Source of the DNA: Halobacteriales archaeon QS_9_67_15
Lineage (GTDB): Archaea > Halobacteriota > Halobacteria > Halobacteriales > Haloarculaceae
DNA length: 5,703 nucleotides
NCBI GenBank assembly: GCA_003023165.1
Contig: PXSD01000133.1
Location: forward strand, 1 to 5,703
Direction of reading: 5' to 3'
Position numbers and translations under genes: made by a program. This document shows positions 5,108 through 5,703 of this stretch, in pieces (within the stretch, counting starts at the first letter, position 1; each line of letters begins with the position of its first letter). The notes beneath the pieces are model-generated. The model ran no database searches. It saw nothing but the letters and a program-made list of their open reading frames with translations, and had not been told where the DNA came from.

Positions 5108-5201
5108 GTGTTCCGGTTGCGGCCCACGTTGGGGGCGACCGCCGCGGCCGACGGTCCCGGCGAGTCAGTGTTAGTTCTGAGACAGAAGCGCGCGTCGCCA
5201 G

Positions 5202-5703
5202 TCAGTCGGACTGCTCTGGCGCTCGTTGCTTCGCGCCGGCCAGCGCGCCCTCCTTGAGTTCTCGCGCTTTCGACTCCAGGCGCTGGGCGGTCTCCGGGAA
5301 CGGGTGTTCGCCGTCCGCGCCCGCGGCGATGATGTCGACCAGCGCGGACCCGACGATGGTCCCGTCGGCTCCCGCGGCGACGATGCGCTCGGCGTGCTCG
5401 CCGGTCTTGATGCCGAACCCGACCGCCTTCGGCACGTCCCAGTCGGCGACGCGGGCCAGCGACTCCTCGGTTTGGTCCGAGACGTCCTCGCGAGCGCCCG
5501 TCACGCCCAGTCGCGCCTGCACGTAGACGTACCCCGACACGTGCTCGCGCATCTGTTCGAGCCGCTCGCCCCTGGTCGTCGGCGCGATGATGAACACGAG
5601 GTCGAGGCCGAACTCGTCGCAGGCCTCGCGGAGCGGCCCCGCCTCCTCGGCGGGCAGGTCTACGACGACGAATCCCTCGATGCCGACCTCGGCGGCCCGC
5701 CGA
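5202..5703 (-). CDS. trpA: Tryptophan synthase alpha chain, C-terminal part (5' end outside the window)
   Basis: TrpA cleaves indole-3-glycerol phosphate to indole and glyceraldehyde 3-phosphate and passes indole through a tunnel to TrpB. The visible 166 codons are the C-terminal 60% or so of a TIM barrel of about 270-280 aa. Motifs in order are GIEGFVVVDLPAEEA (7-21), GLDLVFIIAPTTRGERL (32-48), YVYVQARLGVTGAR with the conserved GVTG loop that closes over the active site, AVGFGIKTGEHAERI, and GADGTIVGSALVDII, the last two forming the phosphate-binding region. The catalytic Glu and the first catalytic Asp lie before the window. The tail is short and charged (EGALAGAKQRAPEQSD). No frameshift is visible. 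Upstream neighbours are probably trpB and trpC, as usual in haloarchaea (inference). The ADTH synthase remnant follows 126 nt downstream on the same strand, with its own promoter. Confidence 0.95.
   Translation of the reverse strand, partial: RRAAEVGIEGFVVVDLPAEEAGPLREACDEFGLDLVFIIAPTTRGERLEQMREHVSGYVYVQARLGVTGAREDVSDQTEESLARVADWDVPKAVGFGIKTGEHAERIVAAGADGTIVGSALVDIIAAGADGEHPFPETAQRLESKARELKEGALAGAKQRAPEQSD

Noticed and set aside
5076..5201. An attenuator or other structured leader between trpA and the ADTH synthase gene
   Set aside because: The stretch is GC-rich, but I saw no paired stem with a T-run and no short Trp-rich reading frame. Only the promoter near 5102 is supported.
1..5703. CRISPR array, insertion sequence, tRNA, rRNA or attachment site
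   Set aside because: I found no regularly spaced repeats, transposase-like protein, terminal inverted repeats or tRNA-like cloverleaf on either strand by eye.

Overview
The window looks like chromosomal DNA from a halophilic archaeon (class Halobacteria). The DNA is GC-rich. The coded proteins are strongly acidic, the secreted ones carry twin-arginine lipoprotein signals, and genes start with almost no leader. The two shikimate-entry enzymes are of the archaeal type (ADTH synthase and 3-dehydroquinate synthase II). I cannot name the genus.

Layout: nearly all genes are on the minus strand, so they read from right to left. From the right edge: the 3' part of trpA (tryptophan synthase alpha); a 126-nt gap with a promoter; the ADTH synthase gene (fba2/aroA'), which has lost an internal block and is frameshifted; a short-chain dehydrogenase (SDR) with its own promoter and an abnormal C-terminus; an intergenic stretch with hairpins; a small Tat lipoprotein; one plus-strand gene for a Cys/His-rich probable zinc protein with two similar halves, which converges on that lipoprotein gene; a divergent intergenic region with a perfect palindrome; a larger Tat lipoprotein; 3-dehydroquinate synthase II (391 codons, intact); and, 21 nt further on, the N-terminal part of a GT4-type glycosyltransferase that runs off the left edge.

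How the genes work together: ADTH synthase and DHQ synthase II are the two consecutive archaea-specific steps that make 3-dehydroquinate without DAHP. TrpA performs part of the last step to tryptophan. The locus is therefore an aromatic amino acid cluster, interrupted by an SDR, two lipoproteins and a zinc protein that have no evident role in the pathway.

The main anomaly is the ADTH synthase gene. Its first 140 codons and last 73 codons are clearly recognisable but lie in different frames. The roughly 50 residues expected between them are absent, and these should include the catalytic Tyr and the Schiff-base Lys. Because the wrong frame happens to stay open, a naive gene call joins the 5' half to the downstream SDR as one 557-codon chimera. 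The SDR also lacks its usual C-terminal VDGG segment. This could be real gene decay or an assembly or sequencing fault; the window alone cannot decide. I found no CRISPR array, insertion sequence, tRNA or rRNA, and no convincing new multi-gene system.
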